Part shown: positions 36,205 through 45,445 of the stretch, in pieces
Layout: each line of letters opens with the position of its first letter
How positions within the stretch are numbered: the stretch's first letter is position 1
Source of the DNA: Legionellaceae bacterium
GTDB taxonomy: Bacteria > Pseudomonadota > Gammaproteobacteria > Legionellales > Legionellaceae
Assembly (NCBI GenBank): GCA_029210265.1
Contig: JARGNP010000009.1
Span: 1 to 64,000, forward strand
Length of the DNA: 64,000 nucleotides
Direction: 5' to 3'
Translations under genes and position numbers: made by a program
Notes under the pieces: generated by a model
What the model was told of the DNA's origin: nothing
The model's database searches: none
Seen by the model: the letters and a program-made list of their open reading frames with translations, nothing else

Positions 36205-36937
36205 TGTTAAAAAATCATTTTTAAACAGTTCTCGCCCTGTCTTAAAGCAGATTAATCTACATTTAAAGCCTGGAGATTTTTGTGTTGTGATTGGGAGTAA
36301 TGGATCTGGAAAATCAACATTGATGAAGCTTATTTCGGGTGAATACACACCCACCCAAGGACGTATTATGATGCAGGGAAAAAGTATCACTCGCCATCAT
36401 ATTGCTTCTGTCATTCAGGATGTGAACAAAGGTACAGTTGTGGAAATGACACTGCTTGAGAATATCGCGTTTAGTTTATCCCGCGTTAAAAAACGAGGTC
36501 TGTCACTGTATTCTCGTCAAAAAAATGCGGTGATTCAGCAGCTTAAAGCTTTAAATATTGGTCTTGAGCAGTATATCAATACGCCTTTGAGTCATTTATC
36601 CGGTGGGCAGCGTCAAATGGTTGCGACGATGATGGCGCTTATTTCTCAGCCTAAGTTATTACTTCTCGATGAACATACGTCGGCGATCGATCCAAGCATG
36701 CAAAAAACGTTGATGGCTTATACACAGCACGCCATTCAGCAACAAAACCTTACAAGCTTGATGATCACACATCATTTAGAGGATGCTATTCAATACGGTA
36801 ATCGTTTGATTATGCTGCATCAAGGTAAAATTGTATTGGATGTCACACAAGAGGAAAAAGCGGCTTTAAGCGTCACCAAGCTTTTAGATTTGTTCCATTA
36901 TTATGAGCACCTAGATTTGGTTGGAGATGTATCATGA
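36188..36937 (+). CDS. ABC importer ATPase
   Basis: ATP-binding subunit of the same importer. 249 residues: Walker A GSNGSGKST (about 38-46), Q-loop in VIQDVNKGTV, signature LSGGQRQM, Walker B LLLLDEHTSAID, H-loop ITHHLED. It overlaps the binding-protein gene by 17 bp and the permease gene by 4 bp (ATGA), so all three are one translational unit. Confidence 0.93.
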   Translation: MLQLIDVKKSFLNSSRPVLKQINLHLKPGDFCVVIGSNGSGKSTLMKLISGEYTPTQGRIMMQGKSITRHHIASVIQDVNKGTVVEMTLLENIAFSLSRVKKRGLSLYSRQKNAVIQQLKALNIGLEQYINTPLSHLSGGQRQMVATMMALISQPKLLLLDEHTSAIDPSMQKTLMAYTQHAIQQQNLTSLMITHHLEDAIQYGNRLIMLHQGKIVLDVTQEEKAALSVTKLLDLFHYYEHLDLVGDVS

Positions 36938-37785
36938 CGCTTGAATTTTTTTATACGGGTATTTTACAAAGCCTGGTTTTGGCTCTGGTAGCTTATGCCA
37001 TCATGATTCCTTTTCGATTGCTTGATTTTTCGGATTTAACGGCCGAAGGGGCTTATCCTTTAGGGGGCGCTGTGTGTACAACGTTACTGCTGTTAAACAT
37101 GCATCCGCTATTAGCCTTATTGATTGCAAGTGTTGCATCGGGGCTGATGGGTATCGCAACAAGTCTTGTTCATCTACGTCTTAAAGTTAATACGTTATTA
37201 GCCGGTATTATTTTAAGTACGATGATGTATAGCGTGAATTTGCGACTGCTGGGCAAACCTAATATTGCACTGTTTAATACTTCATCGCTATTTAGCCAAA
37301 CTGATATTTTATACAATATTGGTTTGTTGGTGTGCGTGCTTTTATTTTTGATCTTAATTTTATCTTTATTTTTACGTACGGAATTTGGATTAAAATTACG
37401 AGCGGTTGGACTTAATCCAGCATTTGCATGTCGGCAAAATATTTCTGTAGTCCAATATACCATGCTCGGTATGTTTTTTGCGGGGTATTGTACTGGTATG
37501 GCCGGTGGGTTGATCGTGCAACTTCAGCATTATATGGATGTGGGCATGGGGGTTGGCATTGTGATTCATGCGCTTGCAGCACTTATGATTGGTGAAGCGA
37601 TGGTTGGTGGGAATACTAGCCTCAGCAAGCAAATTATGGCGCCATGCATCGGTGCTTTGGTCTATCAGCAAATTCAGGGCGTTGTGCTATCGATAGGTCT
37701 TGCCCCCTCGGATTTGAAATTTTTTACTGGCGCGCTTGTTTTATTTGTTATTGCGATGCAACGCAAGCGGCAGCTTGAACTGTGA
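36934..37785 (+). CDS. ABC importer permease
   Basis: Membrane subunit (BPD_transp_2-like) of the three-gene importer. 283 residues with eight to nine hydrophobic segments. Segments such as LLDFSDLTAEGAYPLGGAV, LLAGIILSTMMYSVNLRLLG and GLKLRAVGLNPAFA are typical of the permease that accompanies PF04392 binding proteins. ATGA overlap with the ATPase gene. Confidence 0.9.
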   Translation: MTLEFFYTGILQSLVLALVAYAIMIPFRLLDFSDLTAEGAYPLGGAVCTTLLLLNMHPLLALLIASVASGLMGIATSLVHLRLKVNTLLAGIILSTMMYSVNLRLLGKPNIALFNTSSLFSQTDILYNIGLLVCVLLFLILILSLFLRTEFGLKLRAVGLNPAFACRQNISVVQYTMLGMFFAGYCTGMAGGLIVQLQHYMDVGMGVGIVIHALAALMIGEAMVGGNTSLSKQIMAPCIGALVYQQIQGVVLSIGLAPSDLKFFTGALVLFVIAMQRKRQLEL

Positions 37786-37846
37786 TTATTAAAGATTTCG
37801 TATAAAATGCGTATTTTTTGAGTTTAGTTAAGATAAGGCGTGTATT

Positions 37847-38359
37847 ATGATGCATCAAGAAGTAACGGATGAACATCCGCACAATATTCATGATGAATTA
37901 AACGCATTGACCCAAGAATTTTTACATCATGAACCGGTTATCATGGAATGGATTCAAGCAGCATGGCGTGCTTTCGAAGAATATGTACAGATGTGGTTGA
38001 GCCAAAGTAAAACTCACGAGTTAACTCCTGTAGCATCTGAGTTGGTTGAACTAGAAGAAACACAAAATGCGCGAAAGTTAGATGCATATAAAAGTGTAGA
38101 AATTAATGAACGTTTTCTTTGTGGGATTACGCATGAAGTGATGACGCATCCTATGTATGATCGAAAGAGTCCACAACAAAAAATGGACTGCAGGGCGCTT
38201 TTAACATGGCTTGGAGAAAGTAAAACACATCCGTTTAATCGCAGTGAATTACACCGTTCTGATTTAGAATATGATGAAGCGCTTAAAGTCGAAATTGATC
38301 AATTTGTTACGGCTACGATCGAGGCGTCAGACATGTCGCAATCAAGTTTAAATTTATAA
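37847..38359 (+). CDS. U-box-like protein; candidate Dot/Icm effector E3 ligase
   Basis: 170 residues, no signal peptide or membrane helix. Residues about 89-154 fit a U-box: FLCGITHEVMTHPMYD at the start, DCRALLTWL in the middle, then HPFNRSELHRSDLEYDEALK and IDQFV, in the order and spacing of eukaryotic U-boxes that recruit ubiquitin E2 enzymes. The N-terminal 85 residues are acidic and helical with no known domain. Bacterial U-box proteins such as Legionella LubX are translocated effectors. The spacing in the first loop is short, so E2 binding is not certain. TAAGGCG precedes the ATG pair (37847, 37850). A TATAAA (37801) and TTGAAC (37775) upstream are a weak promoter candidate (20-bp spacer). 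Confidence 0.7.
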   Translation: MMHQEVTDEHPHNIHDELNALTQEFLHHEPVIMEWIQAAWRAFEEYVQMWLSQSKTHELTPVASELVELEETQNARKLDAYKSVEINERFLCGITHEVMTHPMYDRKSPQQKMDCRALLTWLGESKTHPFNRSELHRSDLEYDEALKVEIDQFVTATIEASDMSQSSLNL

Positions 38360-38394
38360 ATTAACCGTGCTTTGTTTAAGGGCGATGAGTACCG

Positions 38395-39324
38395 CTATTT
38401 TTCTGAAAAACATATAAATTGATCATGTTTTTTTGCATGATACATCGCTTCATCTGCGCACTCAATCATATCCGTCAGCGTGTTCGCTTGCTCTGGGTAT
38501 AATGCAACGCCGATATTTATTTTTACATAATGGTCATGATCTTCATACGATAAGGGTTGCTCTAAAAGCGTATGGATGCGCTTACAAATATGACTGATTT
38601 TATCGTTGTGTGTGATTTTATTTAATAAAATAATAAATTCATCGCCACCATAACGTATAGCGACATCAATATCTCGTAAGGAGCTTTTAATTGATGATGC
38701 AATAAAACGTAAGACATTGTCTCCCGCAAGATGACCGTACTGATCATTGATGGCTTTGAACTTACTCACATCAATAAATAATAATGCTATTTGATATTCA
38801 GACTCTTTTTTCCCATGTTGGTCGCGGATATACTGGTTCGTCATATAATTAAAAGCCTCATTTAAAAAGCTTCGATTGGGCAGGCGTGTTAATGGGTCGG
38901 TTAACGCAAGATTCAATTTCTTTTTATTTTCTTCAATTAAGACACTAATATCAGAAAAAACAGCGATATAATAGATGTGTTGATCGCTTTTAATTTGAGT
39001 AATGGTTAAAAACTCTGGAATTAGGTGCCCTTGTTTATGGCGATTCCATATTTCTCCTGACCAACGACCATCTTGGGTTATTGAACGCCACATCTCTTCA
39101 AAATAGGCTTTATCTTGCATGCCTGAATGAAGCATGCCGGGGTTATTTCCGAGCGCTTCTTCACGAGAATAGCCGGTTATTTTTGTGAATCCGGGGTTAA
39201 CATAGAGTATCGTGGATGATTCATCCGTGATGGTAATCCCGTTACTGATATCATCAAATATACCTTTGAGTGATTCTAGCCCCAGTTGAATAATATCAGC
39301 TAAAAAACGTTGCTCTTTTGGCAT
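38395..39324 (-). CDS. PAS-GGDEF diguanylate cyclase
   Basis: 309 residues: a PAS sensor domain (about 20-135; ILYVNPGFTKITGYSREEAL), a short linker helix, and a GGDEF domain (about 140-305) with TDPLTRLPNRSFL, an intact YGGDEF active site and RDID five residues before it as the inhibitory site. It should make c-di-GMP in the cytoplasm in response to a signal sensed by PAS. No membrane segment. Single gene, divergent from the efflux operon. Confidence 0.93.
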   Translation of the reverse strand: MPKEQRFLADIIQLGLESLKGIFDDISNGITITDESSTILYVNPGFTKITGYSREEALGNNPGMLHSGMQDKAYFEEMWRSITQDGRWSGEIWNRHKQGHLIPEFLTITQIKSDQHIYYIAVFSDISVLIEENKKKLNLALTDPLTRLPNRSFLNEAFNYMTNQYIRDQHGKKESEYQIALLFIDVSKFKAINDQYGHLAGDNVLRFIASSIKSSLRDIDVAIRYGGDEFIILLNKITHNDKISHICKRIHTLLEQPLSYEDHDHYVKINIGVALYPEQANTLTDMIECADEAMYHAKKHDQFICFSEK

Positions 39325-39490
39325 ACTATATCCTTATATATATACACAGATATCATCTATTAAATATTGTAGACCCGATTTTTGTAACGCGCCAATGAAG
39401 CGTATTGAGTGTTGGCTAGCAGGAACACTTACTAAATAAAAATTACGTGTTAGTATGGATGAAAAGGGACGTTTTTAATTTGCTAACATC

Positions 39491-41047
39491 ATGATGTTAA
39501 AAAAATTTGCTGTATTAGCATGCTTATTTCTAACGGCGTGTATGGTAGGCCCCGATTATAAAGAACCCAAGATAAATACCCCCAAGCATTGGGCAAAAAA
39601 AGATAGCTCTGTTAAAGAAAAAGAATTTAAACAAGACAAGTGGTGGGATGTTTTTGACGATCCTAATCTGACACAACTTATTTATCATGGTTATCATAAT
39701 AATTTAACACTGCACATGACGGGTGTACGTATTTTGCAAGCGCGTGCACAGCTAGCAAAATCCGTCGGTGGCCTTTATCCTCAGTTGCAAACCATGAACG
39801 GTAATTATTTAAATTATCGTATTGGGGGCTCGTATTTACAAGATGTGCTTCCGAGCGGTTTTGATGCGGCATTACTCGGTTTTTCAGCTAATTGGGAAGC
39901 TGACTTTTGGGGTAAGTTCCGTCGTTCGGTTCGTTCACGTGATGCGAGCTTTTTGTCATCAGTCGCAGCCTACGACCAGGCCTTGGTGACACTTACATCT
40001 GATATTGCGCGCACGTATATGGGATTTCGAGGTAGCGAGTCGCTTATTCGAATCACACAACAAAATATTACGCTACAAGAAACAAGCCTAGCGCTCACCA
40101 TGTCGCGTTATAAGGCTGGGGCCGTGAGTTTGCGTGATGTGGAAGAAGCCAAAACGCAGCTGGCTGAAACGAGAGCAAGGTTACCCGAGTTAGTCAGTCA
40201 GCAACAAATACAGAAAGATGCACTTGCTGTGTTACTGGGTATGGTGCCCAATGATATTGATGCGTTACTTCATAAAAAATATGGCATACCTAAGGCGCCA
40301 GATACGGTTGAGGTCGGTATTCCACGTGAAATGCTCATCAGGCGGCCAGATGTCCGGCAAGCCCGTTTTGATGCGATTACTCATTCAGAAACAATTGGTG
40401 CGACTAAAGCCGAACTTTTTCCTGCTTTTTCTTTAGGGGGGAGTTTCTATTTTGCGGGTAATACCGTGAACGGTGCGAGTTTGTCTGAGATGTTTAACTG
40501 GTCAAATCGAAATACAACCGTAGGTCCTGGATTGAACTGGTCCATACTGAATTACGGTCAAATCACCAATATGGTGCGTACACAAGATGCCTTGTTCCAA
40601 GAAAAATTATTAAATTATCAAAACGTTATTTTAATCGCTCAACAAGAAGTTCAAGATAATATGACGCGCTACACCGAAACTAAAAAAGCGGTCAGGCATT
40701 ATGAAGAGGCGGTGCGTGCGGCCATGAAAGCAACGCAGCTGACATTGATTCAATACAAAGAGGGTGAAACAGGTTATACATCCGTACTGTATGCGCAACA
40801 ACAGCAATTATATACACAAACCGCTTTAGTGAATGCACATGCCGAGCTGCCTAAATCGCTCGTGAACTTATATCGCGCGCTTGGCGGTGGTTGGCAAATT
40901 CGGGATAACCATGATTATATTCCTGAAACGATTAAACGCGAAATGGCGAAAAGAACAAACTGGGGTGGCTTGATGCTACAAAAAAATCATGACGTACCCG
41001 AAACAAAGCAAGCGCGAATGAAGGCCCTTTATTTTCCTACTTGGTGA
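39491..41047 (+). CDS. Outer-membrane efflux lipoprotein (OprM/NodT family)
   Basis: Outer-membrane channel of a tripartite RND pump. The 518-residue protein has a signal peptide with lipobox LTAC (Cys at about 17), then MVGPDYKEP and WWDVFDDPNL, all family hallmarks, and two OEP domains (LGFSANWEADFWGKFRRSVR; IPREMLIRRPDVRQA). The C-terminal extension past DYIPET (about 40 residues) is unusual. First gene of three; the adaptor starts 5 bp after its stop. The ribosome site is weak. Confidence 0.93.
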   Translation: MMLKKFAVLACLFLTACMVGPDYKEPKINTPKHWAKKDSSVKEKEFKQDKWWDVFDDPNLTQLIYHGYHNNLTLHMTGVRILQARAQLAKSVGGLYPQLQTMNGNYLNYRIGGSYLQDVLPSGFDAALLGFSANWEADFWGKFRRSVRSRDASFLSSVAAYDQALVTLTSDIARTYMGFRGSESLIRITQQNITLQETSLALTMSRYKAGAVSLRDVEEAKTQLAETRARLPELVSQQQIQKDALAVLLGMVPNDIDALLHKKYGIPKAPDTVEVGIPREMLIRRPDVRQARFDAITHSETIGATKAELFPAFSLGGSFYFAGNTVNGASLSEMFNWSNRNTTVGPGLNWSILNYGQITNMVRTQDALFQEKLLNYQNVILIAQQEVQDNMTRYTETKKAVRHYEEAVRAAMKATQLTLIQYKEGETGYTSVLYAQQQQLYTQTALVNAHAELPKSLVNLYRALGGGWQIRDNHDYIPETIKREMAKRTNWGGLMLQKNHDVPETKQARMKALYFPTW

Positions 41048-41052
41048 GAACA

Positions 41053-42252
41053 ATGGATTCAGTCAAAGCAGAAAAATTTAAACGAATAACACGTATCACA
41101 CTGATTATTTTATTAATAATTAATATTATTAATTATTACAACGGTAAATATCGAACGGTCAAAATTCCGTTACCTACCGTTCAAACTCAAGTTCCTATAT
41201 CAAAAGCGATGTCAGAGTATGTGATCCAAACAGGTAATACGGTTGCATTTCATGCCGTTGACTTGGTCGCACGTGTCGAAGGTTTTCTCGATAAAATTAA
41301 TTTTATTGATGGTACGTTTGTTGAAAAAGGAACAACTTTGTTTGTGATTGAACCGGAGCCTTATCTTGCTAAAGTAAAAGAAGCCGAAGCTGATCTTGCT
41401 GCGAAAAAAGCAACCCATACGTACGATGCTTTAGAGTATGTGCGTCAACAACGCATGTATAAACAAAACGCAACATCCAAAAGTAACGTTGAAAAATGGC
41501 TAGCTAAAAGTGAGGCATCTACAGCGGATGTGACCAAAGCCGATGAAAATTTAATTTTAGCCAAAATTAATGATAGCTATACACAGGTTAAAGCACCGTT
41601 TAGTGGTCGTGTTGGGCGGCATTTAGTGGATAAATCAAACTTAGTGGGGCACGGTACGGCGACTATCTTAGCGACGCTTGAGCAACTGGATCCTATCTAT
41701 GTTTATTTTAATTTAAACGAAATTGATTTTATTCGTCTAAGAGCAGCGATGAAAGAGCAAAATATAGATGAAAAAGTTATTCGGCAAGTGCCTGTTGAGA
41801 TTAACCTTCCTTCGGGGGAGGAATATAAATTTAAAGGTAAGATTGATTTTATTAATACGGGTCTTAATGCCTCGACTGGAACGTTAGAATTTAGGGCTTT
41901 ATTACCGAATACTGAATATGCTTTGCTTCCTGGCACGTTTGTTCAAATAAAAATAGCGACAGCCTCACCAGAGCCCAGGCTGACTGTACCTGACACGGCG
42001 ATTCAATATGATCAGGTCGGGCCTTATGTCTTGGCGGTCGATAAAAATAATTATGTTGTACTCAAGCGTGTTGTTTTGGGGCCGCTTGAAAACGGCATAC
42101 ATGCAATATCTCATGGCATTCAAGCCACCGATCATATCATTGTGAAAGGGCTTCAGCGCGCATCAGAAGGTAAGTTAGTTAACCCAATGTTTGATAATAA
42201 CAATAATAATAAAAAAAATAATAAAAAAAATAATAAGAAGAAGGCCGTATGA
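41053..42252 (+). CDS. RND efflux membrane-fusion protein
   Basis: Periplasmic adaptor linking the RND pump to the outer-membrane channel. 399 residues from ATG 41053 (GGTGA upstream; an in-frame TTG at 41041 overlaps the previous stop). An N-terminal membrane anchor (about 13-33, poly-Ile/Leu), lipoyl and hairpin domains (VARVEGFLDKINFIDGTFVEKG, SYTQVKAPFSGRVGR), beta-barrel (YVYFNLNEIDFIRLR), and an odd C-terminal tail of Asn/Lys repeats (DNNNNNKKNNKKNNKKKAV). Overlaps the pump gene by ATGA. Confidence 0.92.
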   Translation: MDSVKAEKFKRITRITLIILLIINIINYYNGKYRTVKIPLPTVQTQVPISKAMSEYVIQTGNTVAFHAVDLVARVEGFLDKINFIDGTFVEKGTTLFVIEPEPYLAKVKEAEADLAAKKATHTYDALEYVRQQRMYKQNATSKSNVEKWLAKSEASTADVTKADENLILAKINDSYTQVKAPFSGRVGRHLVDKSNLVGHGTATILATLEQLDPIYVYFNLNEIDFIRLRAAMKEQNIDEKVIRQVPVEINLPSGEEYKFKGKIDFINTGLNASTGTLEFRALLPNTEYALLPGTFVQIKIATASPEPRLTVPDTAIQYDQVGPYVLAVDKNNYVVLKRVVLGPLENGIHAISHGIQATDHIIVKGLQRASEGKLVNPMFDNNNNNKKNNKKNNKKKAV

Positions 42253-45200
42253 TTTCCAAGTTTTTTATTGAACGTCCGATATTATCGAACGTGATTGCGA
42301 TTGTGATTGTGTTTTTGGGTTTGATTGCGATGAAAGTCTTACCGATATCACAATACCCAGAAATTGTGCCACCGACGATTCAGGTAACCACAAGCTACCC
42401 AGGTGCTGATTCAAAAACTTTGATTAAAACAGTCGCTTTGCCTATCGAAAAACAAGTCAATGGTGTTGAAGATATGCTTTATATGCAATCGACCAGCACG
42501 AATGGTGGTAACTATACCCTGATTATTACGTTTAAGATTGGAACGGATATGAATTTTGCACAGGTGCTTGTGCAAAGTCGTGTACAAGCGGCCATGGCTC
42601 AACTGCCCGATTCGGTACAAAAACAAGGTGTTGTTGTTCAGAAAAAATCGACGGCTATTTTACAATTCGTGACGTTGACGGCTAAAAATAATGAATTTGA
42701 CGGTTTGTTTCTAAATAATTATGCAACGATTAATATGCAAAATGAGCTTGCACGTTTACCAGGTGTTGGAAACGTTGCGGTATTCGGTGCGGGTAATTAT
42801 GCGATGCGTGTATGGCTTGATCCTAAAAAAATGTACGCCTATTCGCTTAATCCAAGTGATGTGTTGGATGCGATTAAGCATCAAAACAAACAAATTTCGG
42901 CCGGGCAAGTTGGAGGAAATCCTACAACAGGAGAGCAAGCCTATCAATTTACGGTGAACGTTCCGGGTCAAATTGAAAATCCAGATAAATTTGCGGATAT
43001 TATTGTCAGAAGCGACGCAACCAACCCCAATCAAACCGCAAAATTAACCAATAGTAAATTAAATCGTAGTGCTAAAACGATTCGTATTCGTGATGTAGGG
43101 CGGGTTGAGTTAGGTGCCTCGAGTTATAACCAATTTGCGACGTTAAATAATAAACCTACGGCAGCGATCGCAATTTATCAATTACCTGAAGCGAACGCAT
43201 TAGACGTCGCCGAAGATGTGCGAAAAACTGTAGCTAAGATGGCAAAAAAATTCCCTGCAGGTATTGAGTACGCCATTCCATTTGATACGACGATGTTCGT
43301 TAATGCATCCATTCATGAGGTTTATCACACGCTTTATGAGGCCGGGTTTTTAGTATTACTCGTGATTTTATTATTTTTACAAAATTCACGTGCGACACTC
43401 ATTCCTGCAACAACCGTACCGGTGACGATTATTGGCGCTTTTTTTGCCATGCTTGTTTTGAGTTATTCGATTAATTTATTAACCTTGTTTGCGCTGGTGC
43501 TTGCAATCGGTATTGTGATTGATGATGCGATTGTGATTGTCGAAGGCGTGACGCAAAAAATAGAACAAAAGCATTCGCCCAAACAAGCATCTATCTTAGC
43601 GATGTCAGAACTTATGGGACCAATTATTGGTATTACGTTGGTGTTGATGGCGGTGTTTGTGCCAGCCGGCTTTATTCCAGGTTTAACAGGGGCTATGTAT
43701 GCGCAGTTTGCACTGGTGATTGCAGCCACGGCATTTATTAGTGCGATTAACGCGGTGAGTTTGAAGCCCGCTCAGTGTGCCATGTGGTTACAGCCAGTCG
43801 TGGTGTCAGAAGAAAAGCCTAAAAATATTGTTTTTCGTACGTTTGATCGTGTTTATAATCCATTAGAAAAGCGTTACTCAGATTATATAGAGCATGTTGT
43901 TCAGCATAGCGGTAAAGTGTGTTTGATTGGAGGTGGGCTTGTTCTGCTTGCGATTATAGGGCTTACACGTATTCCCACGGGTTTTGTTCCGATTGAAGAT
44001 CAGGGTTATATGATGCTCAATGTCCAATTACCTGATGGAGCATCGTTAGATCGTACCAAAGCGATGATTAAGCAATTAACGCTTGAGGCGAAGAAGATTG
44101 AAGCAGTCGAGAACGTGATTGGTATCGATGGTATTTCTTTACTTGATAATAACGCAACGCTTGCTAATGGGGGCGCGGTCTATATTATATTTAAAGATTG
44201 GGCTAAGCGTGGTAAAGGTGGTGATCTCAAAACGCTGTATGAAAAATTAAACGCGATTGCTGCCAATACGTTTGATGCTCAAGTTTTAGTTTTGGTGCCC
44301 CCTCCCATTCAAGGACTTGGGTTATCAGGCGGTTTTCAGATGCAAATTGAATTACAAGACGGAAGCTTCGATTATCAAAAGCTGCAAAGTGCAACGGATG
44401 AATTATTAGAGTATGCAAGAAAGCAGCCTGAGCTCAAAAATTTAATGACATCGTTTAGGGCCAGTGCACCGCAACTGCTAGCCCCAATCGATCGGCAAAA
44501 ATCCGAGTCATTGGGGGTAAGTGTTGGGGATGCAACAGGTGTATTAGAAACCTATTTAGGCTCCTCTTTTGTGAATTTGTTTGCGAAATTTGGTCAGGTG
44601 TTTCAAGTTTATGTGCAAGCTGATGCTGACTCAAGAATGACGATAGATGATGTACGTAATTATTATGTACGAAATAATAAACAAGAAATGGTGCCTTTAG
44701 GAACATTGACGAATATGTATCCGGCCGTTGGGCCATCGATTATTTCACTTTATAATTTATATCCATCTAGTAATATATACGGTATGGCCGGTGAAGGTTA
44801 CAGTTCGGGGCAGGCCATCGATGTACTCGAGAAGCTAGCACAACAAATCTTACCCAAAGGTATGTCTTTTGAGTGGACGGGTACTGCGTATCAAGAAAAA
44901 TTATCGGGAAATATGAGTTATTATATTTTTCTACTTTCACTCGTGCTCGTGTATTTAATTTTGGCTGGTCAATATGAAAATTGGATTACGTCATTGGCTG
45001 TTATTTTTAGTGTGCCGTTAGCGCTGATTGGAACAGTTGTGGTGCTATTACTCTTAAAAATATCGAATAATATGTACACCCAAATAGGAATTTTATTACT
45101 CATCGCACTTGCCGCTAAAAATGCGATTCTGATTGTTGAAGTAGCTCGGGAAGAACGCGAAATTCATAAAAAATCGATTATTGAAGCAGCGCTCATTGGG

Positions 45201-45431
45201 GCAAGAACGCGATTTCGTCCTATTTTGATGACATCGTTTGCGTTTATTCTTGGAATGATGCCACTTGTGTTTGCCAGTGGCGCAGGCGCCAATGCACGGC
45301 GTTCGATTGGTATTGCTGTCAGTAGTGGGATGCTTGCTTCTACGTGCTTAGCTGTTGTTTTTGTACCTTCGTTTTATGTGATGCTACAATCCTGGCAAGA
45401 AAAAATGAGGGCTAAAAAACATCATGAATGA
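42249..45431 (+). CDS. RND multidrug efflux pump (HAE1 type)
   Basis: Inner-membrane proton/drug antiporter. 1060 residues, 12 membrane segments, family sequence throughout: FFIERPILSNVIAIVIVFLG, VSQYP-like LPISQYPEIVPPTIQV, the transmembrane proton-relay DD pair in IGIVIDDAIVIVE, GFVPIEDQGYMM, and the C-terminal MTSFAFILGMMPLVFASGAG. The third gene of the efflux operon; no regulator gene is next to it. Confidence 0.96.
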   Translation: MISKFFIERPILSNVIAIVIVFLGLIAMKVLPISQYPEIVPPTIQVTTSYPGADSKTLIKTVALPIEKQVNGVEDMLYMQSTSTNGGNYTLIITFKIGTDMNFAQVLVQSRVQAAMAQLPDSVQKQGVVVQKKSTAILQFVTLTAKNNEFDGLFLNNYATINMQNELARLPGVGNVAVFGAGNYAMRVWLDPKKMYAYSLNPSDVLDAIKHQNKQISAGQVGGNPTTGEQAYQFTVNVPGQIENPDKFADIIVRSDATNPNQTAKLTNSKLNRSAKTIRIRDVGRVELGASSYNQFATLNNKPTAAIAIYQLPEANALDVAEDVRKTVAKMAKKFPAGIEYAIPFDTTMFVNASIHEVYHTLYEAGFLVLLVILLFLQNSRATLIPATTVPVTIIGAFFAMLVLSYSINLLTLFALVLAIGIVIDDAIVIVEGVTQKIEQKHSPKQASILAMSELMGPIIGITLVLMAVFVPAGFIPGLTGAMYAQFALVIAATAFISAINAVSLKPAQCAMWLQPVVVSEEKPKNIVFRTFDRVYNPLEKRYSDYIEHVVQHSGKVCLIGGGLVLLAIIGLTRIPTGFVPIEDQGYMMLNVQLPDGASLDRTKAMIKQLTLEAKKIEAVENVIGIDGISLLDNNATLANGGAVYIIFKDWAKRGKGGDLKTLYEKLNAIAANTFDAQVLVLVPPPIQGLGLSGGFQMQIELQDGSFDYQKLQSATDELLEYARKQPELKNLMTSFRASAPQLLAPIDRQKSESLGVSVGDATGVLETYLGSSFVNLFAKFGQVFQVYVQADADSRMTIDDVRNYYVRNNKQEMVPLGTLTNMYPAVGPSIISLYNLYPSSNIYGMAGEGYSSGQAIDVLEKLAQQILPKGMSFEWTGTAYQEKLSGNMSYYIFLLSLVLVYLILAGQYENWITSLAVIFSVPLALIGTVVVLLLLKISNNMYTQIGILLLIALAAKNAILIVEVAREEREIHKKSIIEAALIGARTRFRPILMTSFAFILGMMPLVFASGAGANARRSIGIAVSSGMLASTCLAVVFVPSFYVMLQSWQEKMRAKKHHE

Positions 45432-45445
45432 GAAGGCGAGTTGCC

